Below are positions 25,310 to 33,732 of a DNA stretch of 64,000 nt, piece after piece. The DNA lies in assembly GCA_963842455.1 (NCBI GenBank), contig CAWJHE010000017.1:682001-746000 (forward strand), in the 5' to 3' direction. The stretch is from CAWJHE01 sp963842455 (GTDB lineage Bacteria; Chloroflexota; Anaerolineae; Anaerolineales; UBA4823). The notes under the pieces were generated by a model. It was not told the origin of the DNA, searched no databases, and saw nothing but the letters and a program-made list of their open reading frames with translations. The translations under genes were made by a program, and so were the position numbers. The stretch's first letter is position 1. The number at the start of each line of letters is the position of its first letter.

Positions 25310-25586
25310 GTTCTATGCATGGATTCCCTGGGAAAATGCAACTTCACAAAGTGCTAGCTATGGGATCTGGACGGCCAATGGTTGGGTAACCGTCCCGATA
25401 AATCAACAGAATTATTCTGATGTGTGGGTTCCACTCGGTACATATAAGCTTAATGAAAGTGTTAATCCATCATATAACTGCGTTGTGCTACTTGCAAATA
25501 CCAGTGAGCCACCAGGAACAAAATCAGTAGGTGTTGATGCTATTAAGATAAGAACATACCCCGTTTTCCTGCCGATTGTCGTTTAG
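25191..25586 (+). CDS. M23 peptidase, C-terminal beta-domain piece (frameshifted gene)
   Basis: Only the part after about 25305 is authentic (FKFYAWIPWENATSQSASYG, then VTVPINQQNYSDVWVPLG and GVDAIKIRTYPVFLPIVV). It resembles the accessory beta-sandwich domains at the C-terminus of secreted Chloroflexota proteins. The first 38 codons overlap the catalytic piece out of frame. Rejoined, the protein has about 365 residues and ends near a hydrophobic FLPIVV terminus, a common ending in this group's surface proteins (my recollection, not tested). Confidence 0.6.
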   Translation: MVHGSQAKLEMGTTCISEVLQLKMITQLGVFLPHFQEFFKFYAWIPWENATSQSASYGIWTANGWVTVPINQQNYSDVWVPLGTYKLNESVNPSYNCVVLLANTSEPPGTKSVGVDAIKIRTYPVFLPIVV

Positions 25587-25915
25587 TAGTGTTTTTTATA
25601 AGGATTCTTACAGAAATCGAGTAGGGGGCGGTTAGTCCTCGCCCTTTCTCATAACATCGGACATTCAGAACCACATCCGACGATTTACCAAGTTAAGCAC
25701 AGTTCTTCATATCTATTATTCAGGCTTTTCAACCCCGAGTTGCATAATCGTGCGTTGCTAAGGGATATTTTTATCACAAGGCTTATCCCATTAGACCAAG
25801 AACTTTTAATGATGGGCACACCTGAAAACTACCTAGCAAAAAAGCCATGCATTTAGTGAAATTAGTAATCGGTGTTTCAGTCAATGATCATTTCGCATTG
25901 GTGAAGACTTTCGAT
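25587..25915. other. Gene-free interval
   Basis: About 330 AT-rich bases between the M23 gene (+) and the ATPase gene (-). A weak GGGCGG...CTCGCCC hairpin occurs at about 25626-25644. I see no convincing ORF, tRNA, repeat or promoter here. Confidence 0.5.
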
Positions 25916-27331
25916 TTATCCCGTCCGCATAACCAGATCATCCACGGTGTACAGGCCTATTGGCTCTAGAGTGGCTCGTTCCTCAAGTGCAGGGGTAAAG
26001 CCTGCACGGGAGAATAAGGCATAGTGTATCTCCTCGATATGATACTCACTCTCCAGGATACGTGATTTTCGCTTTAGATCTTCAAAAACATTCACACCTA
26101 CTGGATTGATGGACCACTTACATTCCCCAACCAGTGCTGCCTTTTCCGCATAACTGATGGCCACAACATCGATCTCAGAAGATCGATCCCACCAGCTCCC
26201 AATCCGTTCAGGTAGAAATGGCAGATTTCCTAGCTGTGCATTCCATGTTACGAATGCCTGGGCAGCTTCCTCAAAGGCAGTCGCCACAAAATGAGCAAGG
26301 TCTGGTTGGATGCGTTGTTCCAGGACCGCATTCGCCAAACCCAGGTCGAGGCTGCTTTGATTGGGATGAACATATCGAAACCAGAAGCGCAAGAAATGAT
26401 CATCAATCTGATAAATCCCCTTCTTGCTTTTTTCAGGTCGGGTTTCAGTAGCCGGTATTCGCCGGGTAACTAAGCGCATCTGCTGTAGAATATCAAGGTA
26501 TCGCGCTACCGCTGTCGGCTCAACAAGACCGGATGCTTGTGTGATTTCATTTAGACGAGTTCTACCTTGCGCAATGGAGCGCAAAATCGAAAAATAATTG
26601 CGTGGCTCGCGCAACTCTTCCATCAGTAACAGGCGGGGCTCGTTGAATAATACGCCAGTTTGTGCATCCAGAATATGCCGTTGAATATTGGAAAAGATAT
26701 CATGCTGATTGCTAAAAGTGCGCAAGTAATAAGGCATTCCCCCAAGCACAGCCCAAGCCAAAAACTGATCTTCAAGCGAGTAAGCAGGAAAAAAGTTTGC
26801 TGAAGATGGCAAATCCAAGGGTCGAAGAAGCACACTGGCGGTTCTTCGGCCATATAAGGGAGCCTGGTACCCCAACACTTCCGATTCCATCATACCGATA
26901 TAGGAGCCGCATAAAATCAACATCAGATTGCTCTGTTTCAGTTTTTCATCCCATACTTTTTGTAGGATAGACGGAATCGCCTTATTGCCACTGATCAGGT
27001 ATGTAAATTCGTCCAATACAACAATAGGCCTGGTTTCACCAGGCAATTCAGCCAGAGCCCGAAAAGCTGCCTCCCAAGATGGATAGGAGAATCCCATGGG
27101 AGCTTCAGAATGGAGCCATTGATAAATGTTTTGAGAGAAATTTGCCAACTGCTCATTATCACTACTCAATGTGGCAACAAAGAAGAGATGCGGTTTATCC
27201 GAACAAAACTCATGCAATAATTCGGTTTTTCCAACACGACGGCGACCATAAAGAACAAACATCTCAGCGCGCTCCGAATGGTAAACGCTGTTCAGGTGAA
27301 ATAATTCGACTGTTCGATTAACAAACATCAT
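25916..27331 (-). CDS. DUF234-type AAA+ (STAND-like) ATPase
   Basis: 471 residues. Walker A is LYGRRRVGKTELL (about 28-40) and Walker B is IVVLDEFTYLI (about 103-113). A winged-helix segment follows (TRLNEITQASGLVEPTAVARYLDIL), then a C-terminal DUF234-like nuclease-fold region (WWDRSSEIDVVAISYAEKAALVGECKW), whose D/E-x-K pattern resembles a PD-(D/E)XK core. This architecture is common in archaea and in anaerobic bacteria. Individual members are uncharacterised and are often found in mobile or variable regions. The gene is isolated, AT-rich, and transcribed against both neighbours. Confidence 0.87.
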   Translation of the reverse strand: MMFVNRTVELFHLNSVYHSERAEMFVLYGRRRVGKTELLHEFCSDKPHLFFVATLSSDNEQLANFSQNIYQWLHSEAPMGFSYPSWEAAFRALAELPGETRPIVVLDEFTYLISGNKAIPSILQKVWDEKLKQSNLMLILCGSYIGMMESEVLGYQAPLYGRRTASVLLRPLDLPSSANFFPAYSLEDQFLAWAVLGGMPYYLRTFSNQHDIFSNIQRHILDAQTGVLFNEPRLLLMEELREPRNYFSILRSIAQGRTRLNEITQASGLVEPTAVARYLDILQQMRLVTRRIPATETRPEKSKKGIYQIDDHFLRFWFRYVHPNQSSLDLGLANAVLEQRIQPDLAHFVATAFEEAAQAFVTWNAQLGNLPFLPERIGSWWDRSSEIDVVAISYAEKAALVGECKWSINPVGVNVFEDLKRKSRILESEYHIEEIHYALFSRAGFTPALEERATLEPIGLYTVDDLVMRTG

Positions 27332-27544
27332 TTCTTCCTTTATCTAAGAAAACGAAATTAATTAATACTAATTATAATTATTATAATCTCGATTAGTATT
27401 TCTGTGTAGGATTTAAACCGATTCCTGACTGGATAATTCCAATCCAATGGATCAAACAAAATTGAACAATTATGCTTACCTCCTAACCCGTTGAGAAGCG
27501 GTTTATAATAACCTCCGTTCGAAGAACGACTTTTAGAAAGGCTC

Positions 27545-29170
27545 ATGTCATTATCTACGCTCATGTTCGCTAACCTTCGGCGCCTGGAATTTCTTTCTGC
27601 CCTGATCTTTTTCTCTTTGTTTTGTTGTATCATCCTGGTCCACGCTACTCCTTTCCTTAACCTACCAGGGCGAGATAGCGGCTTTTTCATGTACGCCAGC
27701 CAACAACTCCTACAAGGGAAAACCCTTTATGTTGATGTTTGGGATTCGAAGGGTCCGCTGATCTTTTTTATTAACGCTCTGGGACTATTCATCGGCAAAG
27801 ACACCCGTTGGGGCGTCTGGGTTGTTGAATTCCTTTTCTGGCTGGCGTCTTCGCTGATTGGATATGCTGTGATGAGGCGCCGCTGGGGCGTATTGCCGGC
27901 ATTCCTGGGGATGAGTGTGTTCTTGCTTGCCGGTCAGCGTCTCATCGAGACCGGTAATTTTACCGAAGAGTATGCTCTCCTGTTCACCTGGATATCGATT
28001 TACGCCTTCAGCCAAACCACGTATGACGAGCACAAAAGGCGTTACCCTATATGGATCGGGGCGATGCTGGCTTTGAATTTCCTTCTGCGGGCCAACAACA
28101 TTGGGACAGCCGCGGTGGTAGCGCTTCTATACTTCATCCAAGCATGGCAACGGGCTGGACTCCCACAAGCTCTCAAGAAATCGTTGTGGCTCCTGGTTGG
28201 GCTGCTCATCATTCTGGCGCCGGTTGCAGCGCACTTCATTTACCAAGGCACATTGGATGAGATGCTTACCGCTTCGATCTTATATAATTTCGACTATAGC
28301 TTTCTTACCCGGCCCAATTCTGAAAATATCCGCATACTGCAAGCCGCTATTTTCCCAGGACATAAAATTTTACGCATTTGGATGTTAATCCCTCTGGCCG
28401 GATTTATCCTGGCGATTTTCCAGGCTGGTCAAAAGGTAAAAACCAGGCAATTATCCGCCTTCGATAGCTTATTGCTGCTTGCCTGGCCAATAGAGATCGT
28501 TGCTAGCGCCATTTCCAGTCGCGCCTATGGGCATTATTTCCTGCTCTGGCTGCCCGTTATGGGGTTACTAACCGGAAGTCTATTTTATGCCTTAAGCCAG
28601 CGGATTTTTTCCGCCCAGTTCAGCCAGTTGATGAACCAGCGTAAACCCTATTTAGGTTTCCTGATTGGTTTGCTGATCCTGGTCTACACTTTTCCCGGAG
28701 TGGTCGACCAATATAAATTTTCTTTTGAACAAATTCTTTTCAACCGGCAACAGGGCATTGAGATCCACCCACCGATCGCCCAATTTATCATCCAGCATAC
28801 CACACCAGATGAGAAGGTATTGGTCTGGGGAGGGCAGGCCGGTATTAACTTTATGAGTAAGCGCGATTCGCTGACAGCCTATGTCTTTTATCCCATGTTG
28901 GCCAACTCTCCGCTTGGAAAACAATTCCAAGATAAATTCTTTGATGAGTTGAGACTTCATCCCCCAAAGCTAATTATTGATGCACATTTTCATGCGCCCC
29001 ACCAAGTACCATCACTGGATAAGAAAATCTACCGCCAACAAAAGTTGACCTATCATATGGCAGATAATTTAGGGGATGTGCTCAGCTTTATTAACCAGAA
29101 CTACAAGCTCGTAGCGCAAGTACAAGGTTACTCGATTTACGAGAGAAGACCTGAACCAATCAATCCATAG
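27545..29170 (+). CDS. GT-C fold glycosyltransferase-like membrane protein (GT39/ArnT-like)
   Basis: 541 residues with about ten to eleven transmembrane segments. The first periplasmic loop carries the acidic motif expected for polyprenyl-phosphate-sugar-dependent GT-C enzymes (LNLPGRDSGFFMYASQQLL), followed by YVDVWDSKGPLIFFINALG. The C-terminal 120 residues form a soluble domain (TPDEKVLVWGGQAGINFM). Probable role: transfer of a sugar from a lipid-phosphate donor to an envelope acceptor; donor and acceptor are unknown. ATG 27545 follows GAAAGG. The upstream gap 27332-27544 is AT-rich (TAATTATAATTATTATAAT-like) and holds no gene. Confidence 0.8.
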   Translation: MSLSTLMFANLRRLEFLSALIFFSLFCCIILVHATPFLNLPGRDSGFFMYASQQLLQGKTLYVDVWDSKGPLIFFINALGLFIGKDTRWGVWVVEFLFWLASSLIGYAVMRRRWGVLPAFLGMSVFLLAGQRLIETGNFTEEYALLFTWISIYAFSQTTYDEHKRRYPIWIGAMLALNFLLRANNIGTAAVVALLYFIQAWQRAGLPQALKKSLWLLVGLLIILAPVAAHFIYQGTLDEMLTASILYNFDYSFLTRPNSENIRILQAAIFPGHKILRIWMLIPLAGFILAIFQAGQKVKTRQLSAFDSLLLLAWPIEIVASAISSRAYGHYFLLWLPVMGLLTGSLFYALSQRIFSAQFSQLMNQRKPYLGFLIGLLILVYTFPGVVDQYKFSFEQILFNRQQGIEIHPPIAQFIIQHTTPDEKVLVWGGQAGINFMSKRDSLTAYVFYPMLANSPLGKQFQDKFFDELRLHPPKLIIDAHFHAPHQVPSLDKKIYRQQKLTYHMADNLGDVLSFINQNYKLVAQVQGYSIYERRPEPINP

Positions 29171-29262
29171 CAGGTAGTGAAGGAGGTCAATCTCTCCTCG
29201 TAATATTCCCTGACAGGTATCCTGGTTTTAACTAATAGATAAAAAGGGGGGAGAAGAAATAG

Positions 29263-29290
29263 TTGACAATTCACAAAATGGATATATTAT
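29263..29290 (+). promoter_or_regulatory. Consensus promoter of the GntR / methyltransferase locus
   Basis: A perfect -35 TTGACA (29263-29268) and a -10 TATTAT (29285-29290) are spaced by 16 bases, 93 bases before the GntR start. Just downstream, TGACAGACGTCA (29301-29312) has TGAC/GTCA half-sites overlapping the expected start of transcription. It is a weak candidate operator for autoregulation. Confidence 0.65.
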
Positions 29291-29383
29291 ATTAGTAGAA
29301 TGACAGACGTCAGACCTCGTGACAACAACCCGATCTTTCACCACAGTCCTTAACCTGATCCAACCATTCGTAAGGAATGCAAA

Positions 29384-30148
29384 ATGGATAAAAATGAGGT
29401 GCTCGTCAGGCCGCAGTCCCTCTCGCAGCAAATCGAACAAATCCTCATCGACCGCATCCATAGCGGGAAATATTTACCAGATTCGCAGCTCCCCGCTGAA
29501 ATAGACCTGGCTGCCGAATTTAAAGTCAGTCGTGCAACCATACGCAGCGCCCTGAACACGCTCTCCACGTTAGGACTGGTGGTGCGCCGTCACGGCTCGG
29601 GCACATTTATCACTCAGCTTCCACGCATTTCTAATCCCCTCGATCAGGCAATTGACTTCCAGGAACTGATCTTGGGTTATTGCTGCCAACCACGTTTCCG
29701 ACAAGTGTATTCTGGCTTTGCAACCGCCGATATTGCAATGGCCGAATCACTGCAGATTCCTCCAGGATCGGAAGTATTTATATCCCATAAAGTGTTTATC
29801 GCAGACGAAGATCCGATGATTTTCTGCACCAATACTTTCGCTACAGCTTTATTTAAGCCAGAATTGTTACAGCAAGTTGTTTCCAAGCCTGAAATACTAG
29901 AACCACTTTTTGAATTTCTGGAACGAGAACTGGATTTGCGGGTTGAATATTATGTTGCGCATGTTCGCCCTGTAAACGCGCTAAATTGCCATTTTTATAG
30001 CCCATTGCCAGTACCCGATACCACGCCGGTCCTGGAGATTGATGAGGTGGCATACACGGCCGAAGGTCGTCCTATCTTTCATACTTACGAATATCATCCC
30101 GAGAATAAAATGAGCTTTGAGCTGATCCGCCGCCGAGTGAAACGATAA
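29384..30148 (+). CDS. GntR family (HutC/UTRA subfamily) transcriptional regulator
   Basis: 254 residues. The winged helix-turn-helix occupies residues 10-80 (LPAEIDLAAEFKVSRATIRSALNTL, then VVRRHGSGTFI). A UTRA ligand-binding domain follows at about 95-250 (LQIPPGSEVFISHKVFIADEDPM, CHFYSPLPVPDTTPVLEIDEVAYTAEGRPIFH). Regulators of this type sense small metabolites and usually repress the adjacent catabolic/transport genes. It precedes the methyltransferase cluster by 54 bases on the same strand, so it is the probable local regulator. The inducer is likely the imported methylated compound or a derivative. The ribosome site is AAGGAATGCAAAATG. Confidence 0.9.
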   Translation: MDKNEVLVRPQSLSQQIEQILIDRIHSGKYLPDSQLPAEIDLAAEFKVSRATIRSALNTLSTLGLVVRRHGSGTFITQLPRISNPLDQAIDFQELILGYCCQPRFRQVYSGFATADIAMAESLQIPPGSEVFISHKVFIADEDPMIFCTNTFATALFKPELLQQVVSKPEILEPLFEFLERELDLRVEYYVAHVRPVNALNCHFYSPLPVPDTTPVLEIDEVAYTAEGRPIFHTYEYHPENKMSFELIRRRVKR

Positions 30149-30202
30149 TTCTAGAGCTTTGCGGTTTTATTTGATTAAATTCAACAAAGGAGAATGCTAA
30201 CC

Positions 30203-31597
30203 ATGAGGATGAGACATCGCTCCCGCCTGGTAGAAGTGCTTCACCGCGCTGAAACAGGCCCGATCATGGAGGAAGCGGATTTCGAGCGCCGGCTTGTTGC
30301 TCCTACGATCCGTCAACTAACTAAAAAATATGGGATAGAATTTGACCGTCGAACAATCGTTCCCGATGACGATGATCTTGCTGACCGGCTCTTCCAGGCT
30401 GGTCTGGAATTTGCGACTGAGGTAGGCCTGTTCTGCCAAAACACCAGCCGGCGCATTATCTGGACCCGCCAGGAGTTGATCGATGGGCTGCGCTACTGCC
30501 CTTCTGAAGCGATCTTAGGCTCTGGAAACGACTCAGTAACGGTCATTGCACGGCGCCCGGAAGATACACGGCGCATTACGATTGTGGGTGGAGCATACGG
30601 AGTCCCCGTGCCTGAACATCTGTTTGTGCCGGTGATGTATAGCTATGCCCGCGAACCGGTTGTGGATGTATTAGAAAATGCCACCCTTGAATCCGTATAC
30701 GGATATCCGATAAAAGCTGACTCGCCATGGGAAATTCTAGGCGGATGGCGTGAAGCCGAACTTTCATTTCAAGTAATTGGGCGCGCCAACCGACCGGGCA
30801 TGTGTGTGGGCTGCGTCGAAACTTCTCCCACCGCCCTAGGAGAGATATCTGCCTCCTCGTGGGGCGGGTTTCGCCCCACCGACTGGCATCATGTCGCCAC
30901 GATCAGCGAATTTAAAACCAATTATGACTCACTTGAAAAGGTGGCCCATACGGCACGTATCGGCGGAGCCCTTGAAACTTATTACAACCCAATCTATGGA
31001 GGGTATGTTGGCGGTGCAGAGGGTGTGGCGCTAGCCCTAACGGCTGCGCCGATCCTGCTCAATCAGACCAACATGGCGCATACTTACGGCACGCGCCCCG
31101 ATCATCCTTTCTTAAACTGCGATACAACACCAGAAATTTTATGGGCCTTAAGCGTCGCCTTTCAAGCGCTTTCACGCAACACTAACTTGCTGATCTCGTC
31201 CCTTGCCGGCCCGGCAGGAGGGCCAGGAACAAAAACCATCCTTTACGAACTGGCCGCTTACACAATCGCTACTTCTGTCTCGGGGCAATCCATGATAGAA
31301 GCCAGCATGTCTGCAGGTGGACGCATCCCGCGGCACGTCAGCGGCCTGGAAGCCCGCCTATGCGGCGAAGTTGCTCATGCTGTCAGTGGGATGAGCCGCG
31401 GACAAGCCAATGAACTGGTCCGGCGATTACTAGCTATCTACGAGCCAGATTTACAAACCAACCCGATTGGACGCCCGTTTGAAGAGGTATACGATGTCGA
31501 CAACGTTGAACCAACCCCCGAATGGCAGGGCATGTACGACGATGTGAGCAATGAACTGGTTCAGATGGGCATCCCTCTAGGATGCAATGTATGGTAA
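30203..31597 (+). CDS. Non-pyrrolysine MtmB-family corrinoid methyltransferase, copy 1
   Basis: 464 residues from ATG 30203, 10 bases after AAAGGAG; 30194 and 30209 are alternatives. Pattern comparison with archaeal monomethylamine methyltransferase MtmB gives full-length agreement: GRPGM-type segment, SEFKTNYDSLEKVAHTA, NPIYGGYVGGAEG, AGPAGGPGTKTILYELAA, SGLEARLCGEVAHAVSGMS and FEEVYDVDNVEPTPEWQ. MtmB carries pyrrolysine at position 202 within GMGV-Pyl-GPETS. Here the text is GMCVGCVETS, with Gly203 (GGC, 30809-30811) in that place and no in-frame TAG. Expected reaction: methyl transfer from an unknown substrate to the Co(I) corrinoid protein encoded next. Cytoplasmic. The closest relative in the window is copy 2 at 32273. 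Confidence 0.85.
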   Translation: MRMRHRSRLVEVLHRAETGPIMEEADFERRLVAPTIRQLTKKYGIEFDRRTIVPDDDDLADRLFQAGLEFATEVGLFCQNTSRRIIWTRQELIDGLRYCPSEAILGSGNDSVTVIARRPEDTRRITIVGGAYGVPVPEHLFVPVMYSYAREPVVDVLENATLESVYGYPIKADSPWEILGGWREAELSFQVIGRANRPGMCVGCVETSPTALGEISASSWGGFRPTDWHHVATISEFKTNYDSLEKVAHTARIGGALETYYNPIYGGYVGGAEGVALALTAAPILLNQTNMAHTYGTRPDHPFLNCDTTPEILWALSVAFQALSRNTNLLISSLAGPAGGPGTKTILYELAAYTIATSVSGQSMIEASMSAGGRIPRHVSGLEARLCGEVAHAVSGMSRGQANELVRRLLAIYEPDLQTNPIGRPFEEVYDVDNVEPTPEWQGMYDDVSNELVQMGIPLGCNVW

Positions 31598-31610
31598 CAG
31601 GAGATACATC

Positions 31611-32276
31611 ATGTCCGATATAAATGCAAAATCTAAAGAATTCGCAGGAATCCTACTGGATGCCGATAGTACGACCGCCATCGAGTGGGCTAACCAGCTG
31701 ATTGATTCCGGCGTCAGCCCACTGGACTTTTTTAACCAGGTTTTCACCCCGGCTATGGCTGCCATTGGCGACCAGTTTGGGCGATTAGAGATATTCTTGC
31801 CGGAGTTGATGGACGCTGCTGAGGCTGCTAAGTCGGTCAGCGAGCATGTGGTTAAGCCCAGGCTGGCAGTTTCGAATGCTGGTTTCAGCACCAGCCGTGG
31901 CAAGATCGTGCTTTGTTCGGTCAAAGGTGACTTACACGATATCGGCAAAAACATGGTCAAACTGATGTTGCAGGTCAATGGTTTTGAGGTCATCGACCTT
32001 GGCATCGATGTCTTGCCGCGTGACGTTATCAACAAAGCGCGTGAGGTCGGTGCAGACATCGTTGGGCTCTCATCCCTGATGACGACCTCAATGCCATATA
32101 TGAAGGAAACGATTGAGTTGCGCGATGGGTTTGGGATGAAAGGAGATTTCAAGGTCATCGTTGGCGGCGCTCCAATCACACCCGAATATAGCCAGCAGAT
32201 CGGCGCCGACGCTTTCGGACGGGATGCGATTGAGGGCGTGCAGAAATGTCTGGAATTAATGGGAGGTACGAAATGA
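31611..32276 (+). CDS. Corrinoid (methyltransferase-associated B12-binding) protein, MtmC/MtbC-like
   Basis: 221 residues from ATG 31611 with CAGGAG 7 bases upstream. The N-terminal helical cap domain (about 1-90) has FFNQVFTPAMAAIGDQFGRLEIFLPELM. The Rossmann B12-binding domain begins at about 100 with the base-off signature Asp107-x-His109-x-x-Gly112 (GDLHDIGKN), so His109 is the predicted lower cobalt ligand. It continues with GADIVGLSSLMTTSMPYM and VIVGGAPITPEYSQQIGAD. It accepts the methyl group from the flanking methyltransferases and passes it to a second methyltransferase acting on tetrahydrofolate or a thiol. That partner and a reductive activator (RamA/RACo type) are not in this window. 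The stop overlaps the next start (ATGA). Confidence 0.93.
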   Translation: MSDINAKSKEFAGILLDADSTTAIEWANQLIDSGVSPLDFFNQVFTPAMAAIGDQFGRLEIFLPELMDAAEAAKSVSEHVVKPRLAVSNAGFSTSRGKIVLCSVKGDLHDIGKNMVKLMLQVNGFEVIDLGIDVLPRDVINKAREVGADIVGLSSLMTTSMPYMKETIELRDGFGMKGDFKVIVGGAPITPEYSQQIGADAFGRDAIEGVQKCLELMGGTK

Positions 32277-33664
32277 CTCATCGCTCTCGCCTGGTGGAAG
32301 TATTGTATAGGGCAGAGACCGGGCCGATCCTGGAAGAAGCTGATTTCGAACGGGGCTTACTTGTACCAGCCATAAAGGCTGTGCTAAAAAAATATTCTAT
32401 AACTTACGATAAATCCGTCTTAGTACCCAATGACGATGATCTGGCAGACCGCTTGTTCTTGGCCGGTATGGAGTTGGCCGCCGAGGTAGGCATCTATTGC
32501 CAGAGTACAAACCGTCGCATAATTTGGACTCCAACGGAGCTAGAGGAAGGTTTACTGTATTGCCCTGCTGAAGTAACCATGGGACTTGGTCTTGACGCTG
32601 TTACCGTCAGAGCACGCAGACCGGAAGACAATACCCGTGTCATCATATCCGGTGGCGCATATGGCGTTCCGGTCCCAGAGCACTTGTATGTACCACTCAG
32701 CTTGAGTTATTTAAAAGAACCCGTCATCGATGTGATTGACAATGCCTCCCTGGAAACAGTTTATGGTCATCCGGTTAAAGCTGCTTCTCCCTGGGAGGTG
32801 CTGGCAGCCAGGCGAGAAGCAGAACTGGCGATGTTAGCCGCAAATATTGCCGGCAGGCCGGGTTTATCCCTGGGATGTGTGGAATTAGCCCCAACAGCTC
32901 TTGGCGCCCTGGGAGGCGCCACCTGGGGCGGTTATCGCCCCAGCGACTGGCATCATGTTGGCACACTAAGCGAATTTAAGACCAATTATGATTTTCTTTC
33001 CATTGTGACGCATACCGTTCGAATAGGAGGTGGACTGGAAGCCTATTACAATCCGATCTATGGGGGCTATGTTGGAGGAGCTGAAGGGGTAGCTGTTGCC
33101 ATCGTAGCCGGGTTGATTTTACTCAACCAGGTCGATATGGCTCACATTTACAGCACCCGCCCGAATCACCCATTCTACAATTGTGACACCACACCAGAAA
33201 TTATTTGGGCAACCAGCTTGGGTGTCCAGGCATTAACCCGCAACTCAAACCTGCTGGTTGCAACTCTGACAGGTCCTGCAGGTGGACCAGGGACGAAAAC
33301 GATATTGTACGAAAATGCCGCCTTTGCCATTGCGATGACTGTCTCCGGGCATTCGGTCATGGAGGCCAGCCATTCAGCTGCAGGGGGGCGAATAGCCAGG
33401 CATGCCAGCGGTCTGGACGCCAAGATCTGTGGTGAGGTCGCTCACGCAGTGTCTGGTATGAGCCGGGAGCAGGCCAATGACCTGGTTTCGAGGCTGGTGA
33501 AACTTTATGAAAAAGACTTGCCGAACAACCCATTTGGTAAACCGTTTGAAGAAGTCTATGATGTGGAAAATGTAGAACCAACACCGGAATGGCAAGGCAT
33601 TTATGACGAGGTGCGGGAGGAACTGATAAAGATGGGGTTACCCATCGGTCGCCTGATGAAATAA
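32273..33664 (+). CDS. Non-pyrrolysine MtmB-family corrinoid methyltransferase, copy 2
   Basis: 463 residues. The ATG overlaps the corrinoid gene stop in an ATGA, with GGGAGG upstream, indicating translational coupling. It shares the whole layout of copy 1 (THRSRLVEVLYRAETGPILEE versus RHRSRLVEVLHRAETGPIMEE at the start, SEFKTNYDFLSIVTHTV, NPIYGGYVGGAEG, FEEVYDVENVEPTPEWQGIYDE). At the MtmB pyrrolysine position it has Gly201 (GGA, 32873-32875) in GLSLGCVELAPTA. Where copy 1 has CVGCVETSPTALG, this copy has SLGCVELAPTALG, so GCVE is common to both. The duplicated enzymes flank one corrinoid protein, which suggests either a heteromeric enzyme or two related substrates. Not seen: any PylTSBCD gene. 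Confidence 0.85.
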   Translation: MTHRSRLVEVLYRAETGPILEEADFERGLLVPAIKAVLKKYSITYDKSVLVPNDDDLADRLFLAGMELAAEVGIYCQSTNRRIIWTPTELEEGLLYCPAEVTMGLGLDAVTVRARRPEDNTRVIISGGAYGVPVPEHLYVPLSLSYLKEPVIDVIDNASLETVYGHPVKAASPWEVLAARREAELAMLAANIAGRPGLSLGCVELAPTALGALGGATWGGYRPSDWHHVGTLSEFKTNYDFLSIVTHTVRIGGGLEAYYNPIYGGYVGGAEGVAVAIVAGLILLNQVDMAHIYSTRPNHPFYNCDTTPEIIWATSLGVQALTRNSNLLVATLTGPAGGPGTKTILYENAAFAIAMTVSGHSVMEASHSAAGGRIARHASGLDAKICGEVAHAVSGMSREQANDLVSRLVKLYEKDLPNNPFGKPFEEVYDVENVEPTPEWQGIYDEVREELIKMGLPIGRLMK

Positions 33665-33732
33665 ACAGAATTGTTAAAATCTATTTTTCTAAATCTGATT
33701 ATCAAGTTTCTGAGTAAGAAGGAGAAATTGCT

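Noticed and set aside
30203..33664. Possibility that the methyltransferases use pyrrolysine (in-frame TAG)
   Set aside because: Both reading frames run through the Pyl position with glycine codons and contain no internal TAG. No pylT/pylS genes are visible in the window.
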